Shown: positions 43,539-52,526 of the stretch, one piece after another
Numbering within the stretch: position 1 is the first letter of the stretch
Layout of the letters: every line of letters begins with the position of its first letter
Assembly: GCA_029213305.1 (NCBI GenBank)
Contig: JARGPA010000004.1
Span: 102,010-166,009, forward strand
Origin: Phycisphaerales bacterium
GTDB lineage: Bacteria; Planctomycetota; Phycisphaerae; Phycisphaerales; UBA1924
DNA: 64,000 bases
Direction: 5' to 3'
Made by a program: the position numbers and the translations under genes
The notes under the pieces: generated by a model
The model's input: only the letters and a program-made list of their open reading frames with translations
Told to the model about the DNA's origin: nothing
Database searches by the model: none

Positions 43539-43886
43539 ATGACAGTATCTAAATCATCACGCAGAGGTACGGTGCTCATTGTTCTCGTCGTAATCATGGC
43601 AATTTTGGCTTTGGTTGTGGCCGGGTCAGTGCGTCCAGTTCGCGATGAATCAGACATAGCAACACTTCGAGTTGAAACCGTTAGAGCATTTTATGCGGCC
43701 GAGAGTGGGGGGATAATTCTTATGAATGGGGTTATAGGACAATCAACAATGCCTACTGAGGGCACTTCGATTCAACTCAATGGCCAGCAAATCTTCTTTG
43801 TACAAACTCCTGAGTCACAACCTATCGCAATTGTCGAAGGGGTCAGTGGAGATGCTCGTCGGCGGATTTCATTTACGACCGAATAA
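43539..43886 (+). CDS. minor pseudopilin GspK/PilX-like, short
   Basis: The 115-residue protein has the N-terminus SRRGTVLIVLVVIMAILALVVAGSV and AFYAAESGG, as in GspK and PilX, which lack Glu5 of other pseudopilins. GspK is normally about 300 residues with a large periplasmic domain; this one is much shorter, nearer PilX. GGAGTAGG precedes the ATG at 43539. It ends the first block of the operon; a 97-base gap follows. Confidence 0.72.
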   Translation: MTVSKSSRRGTVLIVLVVIMAILALVVAGSVRPVRDESDIATLRVETVRAFYAAESGGIILMNGVIGQSTMPTEGTSIQLNGQQIFFVQTPESQPIAIVEGVSGDARRRISFTTE

Positions 43887-43925
43887 CCATCGATGTACGA
43901 TTTGTATCGAACGATAACTAAGGTC

Positions 43926-43956
43926 TTGACATATAAAACCGAAATTAGGGTGTAAG
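43926..43956 (+). promoter_or_regulatory. possible sigma-70-type promoter inside the secretion operon
   Basis: A perfect TTGACA (43926-43931) is followed after 19 bases by TGTAAG (43951-43956), 28 bases before the PilMN-like gene. The spacer is longer than the usual 17, so strength is doubtful. It would allow separate expression of the platform genes. Confidence 0.35.
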
Positions 43957-43983
43957 TGAATTAGCACTCTGGGGAAACTACAA

Positions 43984-45669
43984 ATGAACAACAGCGGCTA
44001 CAAACTCATTATCAGCTTAGCGCCAGATTCGCTAAGTGCAGCTAAGGTTCGAAAAGGACGGATCCTTCAATCGGAGCAAGTTGAAATAGATCAACTCCAA
44101 AAAAACGATTGTTCTCTTCAAGACCTTCAGCGTCTGGATCAACCTCTTCGACAACTGATCTCGCGGTTTGGTTTCCGATCAACTCCGCCTGCTACAGTGA
44201 TTTATCATTCAAACACTTTATCTCAACAAGTTCATAAGTTTAACCTAACTGGTTCATCAGCAATTGATGCAGCAACGGCGAAGATTCGTGAAAGCATCGG
44301 GATGATCGATCCAGTTGAATCATTTGTCCTTAACAACAGTTCATCAAACACTGATTCAACAATGACACTCGTGTTTAGTGAACGTGAAGAGCAACTACGA
44401 GCTTTATATGCATGGTTGAATAGATCAAATGTGAAAGTTGACACATTCATCCCAACCAGTGTTGCGGTTATGGAAACCGTTGCGTCAATCGCAGCGAAAA
44501 CAGAGCCAGAAACTGCAGTTTTCTACTTGGGCGCAGACGTGAGTGTAATGGCGTATGCAACTGAAGATGGACTCAAGTTGATTCGCTCTGCAGAGATTGG
44601 GTATCGAAAACTGATCGAAGGCTATCAACAAGTTCTACTTGATCATGCTCAAGAGCATAATGAAGGTGAACTTGAGCAACATCAGATTGAGGAAATTGCG
44701 AAAAAGTCATCTCTCATGCTCTTTGAACATGGTATTCCAATGACAAACGATGAAGTTGATGGAATCCATTTGCGTTCGACTGTACTACCGATTTTGGCTC
44801 CAGTTCTTCAGCGCTTCTGTATTGAAGTAAAACAAACTTTCCGTTTCGGTCTCGGTGGTATTGAGATGCCTAAAAATCTTCTGTTGTGTGGCCCAGGTGG
44901 TTCAATTCAGCATATGAGCAAAGCAATTTCACAACATATTGATATGAAGATCAAACTAGATCCTTCATTGGAAGGTTGTACACCGTTAGTTGCATTCAGT
45001 AGAGGTACACTTGAGAGTTACCTTGTACATAACAGTTCAGGTTTTGATGGCCTACTTCCAGTAATAGCACAGAACGCAAAGACGAGTTCAATGTTGACGC
45101 GGAGTCTTACAGTTGGTGCAGCGTGTGCACTTGTTGCTATGGGTGCAGAATACCTTGTAACGACATCGAATAATGCGAATACTCGAGAGATGATGAGTCA
45201 AAATGCTCCTCGATTGTTAGCAGTAAATGAGTTTCAAAACAAGATGGATTCAACGGTAATGATGTCACATTTTATTAGTGATGTGTCAAGTTTGGTAACC
45301 GAAACAGTTGAGAGTGTCCCACAGTGGCATCTTTTCTTGGGAGAGTTGTCAAATCTCAAACCAGACTCAGTACGGATCTTAGAACTGCGTGGAGAAAACA
45401 CGCTTGGTTCTCCATACTTCGAAATCAATGGGATTGCTGTCGCTGAGACTGAAAAAAGTTCGGGATACTCTTTAAATAGATTTGTCAATGATTTATCGAG
45501 TATTGAAGTTGTCACTCATGTAAAACTGGGCGCAACATCCAGAGTCAATGTAGGAGAAGATCAGTGGGGTAGAAAGTTTACTATGAAAGTAACACTTGAT
45601 GAGATCCCTCTACCTTACGAATCTTTGATACTTGATCCTAACAATATGACGAGACAGGAGATGCCATGA
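43984..45669 (+). CDS. PilM-PilN fusion (GspL-like platform protein)
   Basis: The 561-residue protein combines a cytoplasmic actin-like PilM/GspL domain (~1-350, with ETAVFYLGADVSVMAYA and NLLLCGPGGSIQHM as nucleotide-fold segments), one TM helix (~373-393) and a periplasmic PilN-like region (SVPQWHLFLGELSNLKPDSVRILELRG). In type IV pili PilM and PilN are separate; in T2SS a single GspL does both jobs, so this protein has the T2SS topology with PilN-like periplasmic sequence. It binds the ATPase and the PilO/GspM-like partner, whose ATG overlaps its stop. Confidence 0.8.
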   Translation: MNNSGYKLIISLAPDSLSAAKVRKGRILQSEQVEIDQLQKNDCSLQDLQRLDQPLRQLISRFGFRSTPPATVIYHSNTLSQQVHKFNLTGSSAIDAATAKIRESIGMIDPVESFVLNNSSSNTDSTMTLVFSEREEQLRALYAWLNRSNVKVDTFIPTSVAVMETVASIAAKTEPETAVFYLGADVSVMAYATEDGLKLIRSAEIGYRKLIEGYQQVLLDHAQEHNEGELEQHQIEEIAKKSSLMLFEHGIPMTNDEVDGIHLRSTVLPILAPVLQRFCIEVKQTFRFGLGGIEMPKNLLLCGPGGSIQHMSKAISQHIDMKIKLDPSLEGCTPLVAFSRGTLESYLVHNSSGFDGLLPVIAQNAKTSSMLTRSLTVGAACALVAMGAEYLVTTSNNANTREMMSQNAPRLLAVNEFQNKMDSTVMMSHFISDVSSLVTETVESVPQWHLFLGELSNLKPDSVRILELRGENTLGSPYFEINGIAVAETEKSSGYSLNRFVNDLSSIEVVTHVKLGATSRVNVGEDQWGRKFTMKVTLDEIPLPYESLILDPNNMTRQEMP

Positions 45670-46298
45670 ATCAAGATATTCAAAAAAACTTCATGATAAA
45701 ACTCATCGGGGTATCAATGGTACTCGCTGCGATATGGTTTTATTTTGTAGGATCTCAATCAAAGAAACTTCATTCATTGACGCAACAGAATGTGTTACAA
45801 CAAAACCGTGTTGAGCAAGGTGAAGAGTTGATCTCGAAGTATAACTCTCAGGTAGAGAGTTCAGTTGCTCAGATGGATGAAGTACGGACGAAAATATTTG
45901 ATCAACTTAGTGTGGAGCAAGAAGTTAATCTTCATAAGCTCCTACAAGATTCAGCAGAATCCTTTGGATTAACTGTTGCACGGATTGAACCTCTTCGAAC
46001 CGCGACTTCTTCAAATATTGAAGAAGATCCAGAAAAAATGATCACGCTCCAAACGAGTGAGTTTCGAGTTGAATGTTCAGGTCCATATGATGGAATTGTT
46101 CGATACATTGAAGATATCAGCACTTCCATGAATATGGCAAAGGTCGATTCTTTTCGAGTTATTCCAGTGGCAAGTGACAATGCACGTCTTATCTTGCAAG
46201 CTTCTACATACGAACTTACAGAGTATCCAACAGCAATTGCAGCCTCCTTTGATGATTCAACGGATTCAGGTATAGGACTGGGAGCAGATAATGAATAA
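45666..46298 (+). CDS. PilO/GspM-like platform protein
   Basis: The 210-residue inner-membrane protein has one N-terminal TM (residues ~12-29, LIGVSMVLAAIWFYFV), a coiled coil (~33-80) and a ferredoxin-like periplasmic domain (ESFGLTVARIEPL...; FRVECSGPYDGIVRYIEDIS), which is the PilO pattern. It dimerises with the PilN part of the upstream protein. Both ends overlap neighbouring genes by four and eight bases. Confidence 0.8.
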   Translation: MNQDIQKNFMIKLIGVSMVLAAIWFYFVGSQSKKLHSLTQQNVLQQNRVEQGEELISKYNSQVESSVAQMDEVRTKIFDQLSVEQEVNLHKLLQDSAESFGLTVARIEPLRTATSSNIEEDPEKMITLQTSEFRVECSGPYDGIVRYIEDISTSMNMAKVDSFRVIPVASDNARLILQASTYELTEYPTAIAASFDDSTDSGIGLGADNE

Positions 46299-46791
46299 GC
46301 TAAAAATTTCTACTGTTTATGTGATCGCTGGAGTTGTTCTACCCGGAACGGTTATGGCAGGAGCAAGATTCGTTGGACAAGGGACTTCACAATCAAATGC
46401 TTCCAGCATTCCTGAAAACACACCACAGTTTATGAGTTTTCAAAGTGATCACTTTATTGAAGCCAACAGTTCAAATGGATTAGCAAAGGACGAATATATT
46501 GAATCGCCATTCTGGTTTGAGGATTTATCAGAACTTCAATACCAGGATCCTTTTGAGCAAGTAATTGAGCCTGCACCACAAATGCTTAATGAAGTCTCAG
46601 AAATTCATGTCACATCAATTTTGCCACACCCTAAAAATCCACTCGCAATCATTAACTCAAAAGCTTGTTCTATTGGTGATATGATCGATGATCGATGGAA
46701 GCTGATTAAAATCAATGGTAAAGCAAGAACGATTATTCTCGCAGATAAAAGTGGAAAACGAATCACAATCTCGTTAACAAAAATTCCTTGA
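46291..46791 (+). CDS. GspC/PilP-like connector protein
   Basis: The 166-residue protein starts with a signal or anchor (STVYVIAGVVLPGTVMAGARF) and ends in a small beta-domain (HVTSILPHPKNPLAIINSKACSIGD...WKLIKINGKARTIILADKSGKRITISL, in segments from residue ~105) like the homology region of GspC or PilP, which docks on the secretin. It implies a secretin partner, but none is encoded in the window. It is the last gene of the operon, ending before a terminator. Confidence 0.7.
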   Translation: MNKLKISTVYVIAGVVLPGTVMAGARFVGQGTSQSNASSIPENTPQFMSFQSDHFIEANSSNGLAKDEYIESPFWFEDLSELQYQDPFEQVIEPAPQMLNEVSEIHVTSILPHPKNPLAIINSKACSIGDMIDDRWKLIKINGKARTIILADKSGKRITISLTKIP

Positions 46792-46864
46792 TCTCTTATC
46801 AAGAGACGAAAATGTTCATTTGCTCTCTTCTTTAAATCCTAGAACAACTTCAACTAGCATCCCG

Positions 46865-46900
46865 ATCCCCAGCTATTTTGATTCGCTGGGGATTTTAAAT
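46865..46900 (+). terminator. intrinsic terminator of the secretion/pilus operon
   Basis: ATCCCCAGC (46865-46873) pairs with GCTGGGGAT (46885-46893), followed by TTTAAATTT. Confidence 0.85.
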
Positions 46901-46963
46901 TTGAACTTCCAAATCCATTTGTTGATACAATGAAGTCGGAAGATTAAGTTAGAGGATTCAGTT

Positions 46964-49015
46964 GTGATTGATGGTTCAAAAAACGACAATGGTATTAGGG
47001 GACGCGTTCTTCTTGCATCACTTTGTTCGTCAGCGCATCACTATGGTCAAGTGGTTGATTCTTTACAAACCGTTGGAATCAACGCGCTCCTTGAAGTAGA
47101 ACAACATAGAGCTCCGCTTTCCATTACTCAAAGAATGCTTGAGAAGATTGATGTTTTGTTTCATGTAGATGGAGCAAATTACAATTCAAAGGAAATCTAC
47201 AATCTTGCAACACGATGTTCAGTATCGGTTGCGCTTCAAATGGATGGCATAGTTGAATATTCCAATACATTCCTCAATTCATTGAGCGGGTCGCATTTTC
47301 TTCAACCTGCCCCATCGGATGTCGTGTTTGCAGCGAGTGAACATGATCAAAGAATACTTCAAGCAATGGGGAATGAAGTCATCGCTACAGGACTTCCTAG
47401 ATTTGATGTATTCAATTCTGAGTTAAAAATTTTGCAGCAGAAGTCTGAAACTCATAGATGTGGGGTGCTCATTGCCACCGCCAATAATCCTGCATGTAGC
47501 AATGAATCACGATCTCGAGTCATCCAAAGCCTTGATATCTTGATGAGAGAGTTTAAGCAGAGAGGGATTCATGTCGTATGGAGAATCTCTCCAGAGTATG
47601 CTGACATACTGAATGTTCAAAATGATTTATCTCCAATTGCTTCTGCATTAGATTCGGTTGAGTTCGTGATGACCACCGCATCGACTTTTGCAATCGAATC
47701 GATACTTGCATCGAAACCGACTGCGATCATCCATCCACATCCATGGCCGTTGTGGATTCCTTCTGCGTGGGTATGGAATCCGATTTCTGATCAAGAGTCT
47801 ACAGAGGATCAAGCTTTAATGAAAAGGCTCAATGGTCTAGATTGTGAAGTGAATCAGATTGCACATGATTCGATTCAATCAATACTCGAAGGCCGTAAGG
47901 TCAATGTTGACCAGAGAGTTGGTGAAGTGATTGACTCGATGATTGCTCCTGATTTCACAAGTGAAGATGTTCAAGCGTCAATACAACAACACTACAGTTA
48001 CAAAAGCGCATCGCAAAGAGTAACTAATTCTTTAATGCAGATGGTTGTTGATTCTACTGATAAATCTAAATCGAATATTCCAGTTGTTGAAGTACAGTGC
48101 AAAATCACAGAATCCGAATACATCACGCAATTCGAGAAAATATTAGGTAAAGGATATACAGAGATTTGCTTTGTTACTTCGAGAATACCGACACCAGATT
48201 TAGTGAAGCTCGTTGATCAATATGAGGAACAAATTGCAGGTTTTGTATTGGCAGATGCACGATCCGACTCACAGTTTCTTGGGAAAAAGGTATGGTCTCA
48301 CACCGAGTTGAACGAAATCAAAGATGTTGATTGTCTTCTCATTCATGAATGCGAAGTTGAAGCCTTCATGTATGCTGTTAAGACTAAATTGCCATTCTAT
48401 TTAACTCAATCTTGTCCGTATAATCTTTCTCATGTTCAGAATGTTCTCAAAGAGCTTCAAAGCTTTTCTGATTCAGAGAATGGGTATACCACTTTGTCTT
48501 CAGGGTTAGTAAACGCGAAGAGTTATTCACAGGGGCAATGTATCCAAGATTCTCATAAATCAATGGTTCTCCTAAGAGGTAGTGAGGATGATTTTCAACT
48601 ATATAAACAACTCAAAGGTAGCCGACAAAAAGGATTAGTGGTGCGATCAGTCAAGTGGAGTGATGAAGAGTTGCGAGCGCCTGAGGTGTTTAGAATGAGA
48701 GTAGAACAACTCAATGGTGCAAGGTATGCGATATATGGAAATGGATTTCATACTCAACGATTGCTTCAGTTTTCAGGGATAACACACACACCACAATTCA
48801 TTTTTGATGATCATGCTGTAGTAAATGAACTGTCCCATGGAATCCCTGTGGTTCATCCAAATGAACTCTCGCCGAAAGTTGCTGCAAGCTTGCACTCAAT
48901 ATTTATTTCATCAAAGCAATATGAAAAAGAGATGTTTGATCAATCGCTCATATTCCTTCCAGAATCAATCAACCGTGTAAGATTTTATCATTCATTGGAA
49001 CAAATCATATTGTGA
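46964..49015 (+). CDS. glycosyl/glycerophosphotransferase-like protein with C-terminal nucleotide-fold module
   Basis: This 683-residue cytoplasmic protein begins with GTG behind GAGG. Residues ~1-320 resemble GT-B/CDP-glycerol glycerophosphotransferase-like enzymes (VFAASEHDQRILQAMGNEVIATGLPRFDVF; TTASTFAIESILASKPTAIIHPHPW). The middle is unassigned. Residues ~590-683 look like a small Rossmann-type module (YAIYGNGFHTQRLL...FIFDD...GIPVVHPNEL...IFISSKQYEKEM) as found in sugar-modifying proteins. The next gene has a comparable module fused to a methyltransferase. A role in surface-glycan or pilin modification is inferred from context only. Confidence 0.55.
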   Translation: MIDGSKNDNGIRGRVLLASLCSSAHHYGQVVDSLQTVGINALLEVEQHRAPLSITQRMLEKIDVLFHVDGANYNSKEIYNLATRCSVSVALQMDGIVEYSNTFLNSLSGSHFLQPAPSDVVFAASEHDQRILQAMGNEVIATGLPRFDVFNSELKILQQKSETHRCGVLIATANNPACSNESRSRVIQSLDILMREFKQRGIHVVWRISPEYADILNVQNDLSPIASALDSVEFVMTTASTFAIESILASKPTAIIHPHPWPLWIPSAWVWNPISDQESTEDQALMKRLNGLDCEVNQIAHDSIQSILEGRKVNVDQRVGEVIDSMIAPDFTSEDVQASIQQHYSYKSASQRVTNSLMQMVVDSTDKSKSNIPVVEVQCKITESEYITQFEKILGKGYTEICFVTSRIPTPDLVKLVDQYEEQIAGFVLADARSDSQFLGKKVWSHTELNEIKDVDCLLIHECEVEAFMYAVKTKLPFYLTQSCPYNLSHVQNVLKELQSFSDSENGYTTLSSGLVNAKSYSQGQCIQDSHKSMVLLRGSEDDFQLYKQLKGSRQKGLVVRSVKWSDEELRAPEVFRMRVEQLNGARYAIYGNGFHTQRLLQFSGITHTPQFIFDDHAVVNELSHGIPVVHPNELSPKVAASLHSIFISSKQYEKEMFDQSLIFLPESINRVRFYHSLEQIIL

Positions 49016-49062
49016 TCAGATGAGTTGAGATTAAGGCATATTCATGAGAGATTTGCTATGCT

Positions 49063-50241
49063 ATGTGTATGTCCACTACATCGATGAATTCAGATGAAAT
49101 TGCAGCGTTTCATAGACACATGGATAATCCTTCATCTCCAATGCTTTCGGGCATAGAAGAATTGCGTCTACAGATCCTTGAAAAAACAGCAGCTTATCTA
49201 AAAGAATCCGGGGTTCATTCAATCGCACTTTATGGAAGCGACCATTACGCGAGGCCTTTACTTCGCCAACCCTGGGTCAGGTTTGGAATCAATGTCGCTT
49301 GTGTGATTAACACTGAAGAAATACAAGTAAGTACATTGGGTGGAATTCAACTAGTTGGTACACATTCTACTGATTTACCAGCAAGTATCCAAGCAATTGT
49401 GCTCGTTTCCCCAGATCAATCGCAATCACTCATTCAAAGAGTACGCCAACAGTATCAAAGTCAGAATGTGCAAATAGTTCAACTCTATGGCAATCATGAT
49501 GCTGACTACCAACGCGATGCAACAATACATCGTTTAAAGGAAACTACAGATTTGTCCGCACAAGATGTCGAATGGCTGTTAGAGAACAGAGGGGAACGAC
49601 ACGATGCATCATTAGATATGCTCCCCCCAGCTCGTACGGAACTTCATCTACGAAGATACGAACTTGCGAGTGATCTTATTGCTTCAAACAAGTTCAATAC
49701 CGTCGCAGATCTGGCATGCGGCACTGGGTATGGTGTTGAGTTGCTTGCAAGTCTTGATGTTCAGAAATATTCTGGTGTCGATATTGATCTTGAAACAATC
49801 GAATTCGCTCAACGAAGACATTCAAAGGAGAATGTCGAGTTCCATTGCGCGTCTGCGACTAATACCTCTATTGATACTGATACCGTTGATTTGATTGCGA
49901 GCTTCGAAACAATCGAACACATTGAAGAAACAGAAGAGTTGCTTGCAGAGTTTCATCGTGTTCTTAAACCACAAGCGATGTTAGTAGTATCAACCCCCAA
50001 CAAAATGGGGCCAACTCCGTATCATGTTCATGATTTTTCACTCGATTCATTTGTTCGTGCATTATCAACGCGTTTTGAGATAATTGAAATTATTGGACAA
50101 CTGCCTTTAGATACGATCTATGACCGCACCCTTCCCCCCGGGATGTGGCGAGTTGATCCAGACTCAGTAAACGCAGATGCGATCGGTCCAGAAAATAGAA
50201 AGCCTGATTACCTGATCGCAATCACAAGAGCTCGTTCGTAA
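49063..50241 (+). CDS. SAM-dependent methyltransferase with N-terminal nucleotide-fold module
   Basis: The 392-residue protein has two parts. Residues ~50-145 form a Rossmann-like module (SIALYGSDHYARPLL; ACVINTEEIQVSTLGGIQLVG; AIVLVSPDQSQSLIQRV). Residues ~195-340 are a class I methyltransferase (motif I VADLACGTGYG at 214-224, GVDID, DLIASFETIEHIE, LKPQAMLVVSTPN). Such pairings methylate sugars or glycan ends. It follows the transferase-like gene by 47 bases and ends before a bidirectional terminator. In-frame ATGs at 49063 and 49069 are both possible. Confidence 0.8.
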   Translation: MCMSTTSMNSDEIAAFHRHMDNPSSPMLSGIEELRLQILEKTAAYLKESGVHSIALYGSDHYARPLLRQPWVRFGINVACVINTEEIQVSTLGGIQLVGTHSTDLPASIQAIVLVSPDQSQSLIQRVRQQYQSQNVQIVQLYGNHDADYQRDATIHRLKETTDLSAQDVEWLLENRGERHDASLDMLPPARTELHLRRYELASDLIASNKFNTVADLACGTGYGVELLASLDVQKYSGVDIDLETIEFAQRRHSKENVEFHCASATNTSIDTDTVDLIASFETIEHIEETEELLAEFHRVLKPQAMLVVSTPNKMGPTPYHVHDFSLDSFVRALSTRFEIIEIIGQLPLDTIYDRTLPPGMWRVDPDSVNADAIGPENRKPDYLIAITRARS

Positions 50242-50264
50242 CAAGTTCAGCAAAAATAAATGCG

Positions 50265-50296
50265 ATAAAAAACCGGGCAATGAATGCCCGGTTTGA
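50265..50296. terminator. bidirectional terminator between methyltransferase and matrixin genes
   Basis: AACCGGGCA (50271-50279) pairs with TGCCCGGTT (50285-50293). An A-run precedes it, giving the minus strand a TTTTTTATC tail; the plus side has TTTGATAA. Confidence 0.85.
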
Positions 50297-50321
50297 TAAT
50301 CACATAGTTAACTGTAATCGA

Positions 50322-52040
50322 TTACGGGCAACCTGCAGAGAACTCTGAGAGGAATGCAGAAACATCGAAGAAGTTGAACTGGCCATCGCCGTTGAAGTCT
50401 GCAACGTTATCCATGTTGCCAAAAGCGGTGAGGTAAGCTGAAACATCGAAGAAGTTCAACTGGCCATCGCCGTTCAAGTCAGGTGGACATACAACTGGTG
50501 GAAGTGGTGAAAGGATCATACTTGCCAAGTAGCGTTGGATATTGTTTGTATTGGTGTCAGGAGAAACAATGATCAAGTATGCACCTGGATCTTCTGCATC
50601 ATAAACGATAGTTTCAGAACCACCAGTGCCAGTTGCATCAACTTCAGCAACTGGGTTAAACAAATCACTGAACGAGAAGATTTGGAGCTTCAAGTCGTGA
50701 ATAGCGTTGTAGTTGGTGTTTGATCCTGAGTTACATGATTGAGTTTGTGGGCCTTGCTGATATGTTCCAGCATTCGGTCCAACGACGAATGTGATCTTGG
50801 TACGATCAGTTACCGTTACGGTATAGAAGTCGACATCGCTGTTATCGTCGATGCTTGCTTCGTTGATATTAAAGAACCCTGAGTCAACATAAGTACCCAA
50901 ATCAGTAGCGGTTCCTAATGAGTTGTTGGGCTCTTGCGGGTCGCCGTAGTGGCGCTGCCCGTTTAGGATATCGTCAAGTTGTGGTCCAACATATGCTGTT
51001 GAAATGAATGGCTCCATCAACTTTGTTTGGTTTGCAGGGCAAACATGCTCCATACCAAGTCCGTGGCCATGCTCGTGAGAGATGACATTCCGTAAACGGA
51101 GTGAGTTGTTCGTAGTGTTGTTGTAGAAAGTATCGAACGCGTCGATAGCCATGTCGCCATCATTTGGGAAGAAGTTGTAAGCAAGAACTCCGCCGTTTCC
51201 ATCTGCTGGGTAGTTGAATGCCGCAATGCGTACATCACCGCGAGTTCCGACGATACCAACAGCGCCGTTCAGGTTTGAACCATCATCATTAGTTTCGTGA
51301 ATGTATGTGAGACCTGTAAGTTCTGCCCAACGATCAAAAACCTGCTCAAACAAGCCTTGCCATATTGCAGTACTTGCGTACCTTGAATCGAGCCAAGCAA
51401 AGAGTGTTGAGTTCCCTGAGCCCAAACCACTATTCGGTACGAAAGTTCCATCTGGAACGAATGAGTACGTGATAGTTGTTACGTCGCCTTGGCTTAAACC
51501 ATTGCCGTCAACTGCAGTACGTGACCAACGATTTCCTTGTTGGAATCGTGAGTCATCATTCTCCATTTCAACGAACTGGTAATCCAAAAGTTCGTTTACT
51601 GTGTAAGCGTACTTAGGATTTGTGTCAGGGGAAAAACACATGAACGGGACTTCTTTGCCTTCGTCCATCAATGTTGCGATGTTGTTTACAATATTGAGTT
51701 CGTGTTCTGCTAGTTCGTCGCGGACTCCGCCACCGAGGAGTATGTCTGCATACTCAAGTGCAGTGATATTGCGAGGCACATGTGAAAGATCGCGGCCTTC
51801 AAAGTTGCGAGTGAAACCATCAAGGTTTACCATTTCAGATCCGATTCCACCCTCTTTAGCGATTATCTTCTGATGATCTTCAGGAAGTGAACCGATCATT
51901 GTACGAGCAAGATCTTGCAACTCGAGTTCGTTGAGGCTGCCAACACCGGCAGGGTAGTTGTTGATTTGAGCACCTGTAGCGGCACCTGCAATCATGGTAA
52001 AAGTTGTACAAGCGGCGATAAGGACTGATTTGCGGTTCAT
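50322..52040 (-). CDS. secreted matrixin-type metalloprotease with dockerin-like C-terminus
   Basis: The 572-residue protein has a signal peptide (MNRKSVLIAACTTFTMIAGAATGAQ). The metzincin zinc site HEHGHGLGMEH (HExxHxxGxxH) is at residues 322-332, followed by a Met-turn-like LMEPF. A beta-sandwich-like domain (~390-500, DFYTVTVTDRTKITFVV; GAYLIIVSP) resembles pre-peptidase C-terminal domains. The C-terminus (~515-572) has two NGDGQ-(L/F)-NFFDVSA(Y/F)L repeats, a dockerin-like calcium-binding pair frequent in Phycisphaerae secreted proteins and ending in GCP. Likely an extracellular protease attached or sorted by this tail. AAGGGA precedes the ATG. Confidence 0.9.
   Translation of the reverse strand: MNRKSVLIAACTTFTMIAGAATGAQINNYPAGVGSLNELELQDLARTMIGSLPEDHQKIIAKEGGIGSEMVNLDGFTRNFEGRDLSHVPRNITALEYADILLGGGVRDELAEHELNIVNNIATLMDEGKEVPFMCFSPDTNPKYAYTVNELLDYQFVEMENDDSRFQQGNRWSRTAVDGNGLSQGDVTTITYSFVPDGTFVPNSGLGSGNSTLFAWLDSRYASTAIWQGLFEQVFDRWAELTGLTYIHETNDDGSNLNGAVGIVGTRGDVRIAAFNYPADGNGGVLAYNFFPNDGDMAIDAFDTFYNNTTNNSLRLRNVISHEHGHGLGMEHVCPANQTKLMEPFISTAYVGPQLDDILNGQRHYGDPQEPNNSLGTATDLGTYVDSGFFNINEASIDDNSDVDFYTVTVTDRTKITFVVGPNAGTYQQGPQTQSCNSGSNTNYNAIHDLKLQIFSFSDLFNPVAEVDATGTGGSETIVYDAEDPGAYLIIVSPDTNTNNIQRYLASMILSPLPPVVCPPDLNGDGQLNFFDVSAYLTAFGNMDNVADFNGDGQFNFFDVSAFLSEFSAGCP
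50361..50480 (-). repeat. near-identical 39-bp direct repeat in the dockerin-like tail
   Basis: Bases 50361-50399 and 50442-50480 differ at only two positions (both g/c changes) and are 81 bases (27 codons) apart. They encode the two NGDGQ.NFFDVSA repeats. The DNA-level identity exceeds what protein conservation needs, suggesting recent duplication or gene conversion between the repeats. Confidence 0.85.
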
Positions 52041-52389
52041 TGCATTCCCTTTTGATTGCACCACTCCTCATGAGTGATGATGTGATTTAGAAAAGTGTCG
52101 GCTGACACCCTATCTACGAGACCGAGCCGAAAATATAGATACGCCAAGAACAGGCGATCATTGACCCTTTAACAACACAGCTTCATCTGTTTAAAACCAC
52201 CAGTGCGATGATCTAAAATCAGAGCAAGCTCCGTTGCGTAAAATGATTGAAACCTGTAGAGAGACCCACAGGCATCCAGATACACCAATAAACCTCTGGC
52301 GCATGGAATACGACAATATTCTCTACGCAAAGAATATGCCTCAGATCCATTTGTACTCGATCTGGATCAAAATTCGAGCCGAAAACCGA
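52041..52389. other. intergenic region upstream of the matrixin gene
   Basis: About 350 bases between the matrixin start and the rpmE terminator. Short frames exist, but none shows an RBS or family similarity. It should contain the matrixin promoter; no clear -35/-10 pair was recognised. Confidence 0.4.
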
Positions 52390-52424
52390 AAAAACACCCA
52401 AGAATCGGGGATTCTCGGGTGTTT
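52388..52424 (-). terminator. terminator downstream of rpmE
   Basis: AAACACCC (52392-52399) pairs with GGGTGTTT (52417-52424) with an inner AGAATC/GATTCT stem; on the minus strand it is followed by TTCGGTTTTC after a T-run. It is about 100 bases past the rpmE stop. Confidence 0.75.
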
Positions 52425-52526
52425 AGACTTTTTATGTCAAACTTGGGTATTGTTTCGATCTAAATCGTTCTCTGAAGTGTCCGAGAACAAGAATGATACA
52501 ATGGAAAGAAGACCAGAGGGTCAGGA

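Noticed and set aside
46291..46791. Secretin gene hidden at the end of the secretion operon
   Set aside because: The last gene encodes a 166-residue GspC/PilP-like protein, and a strong terminator follows; no secretin-sized frame is present.
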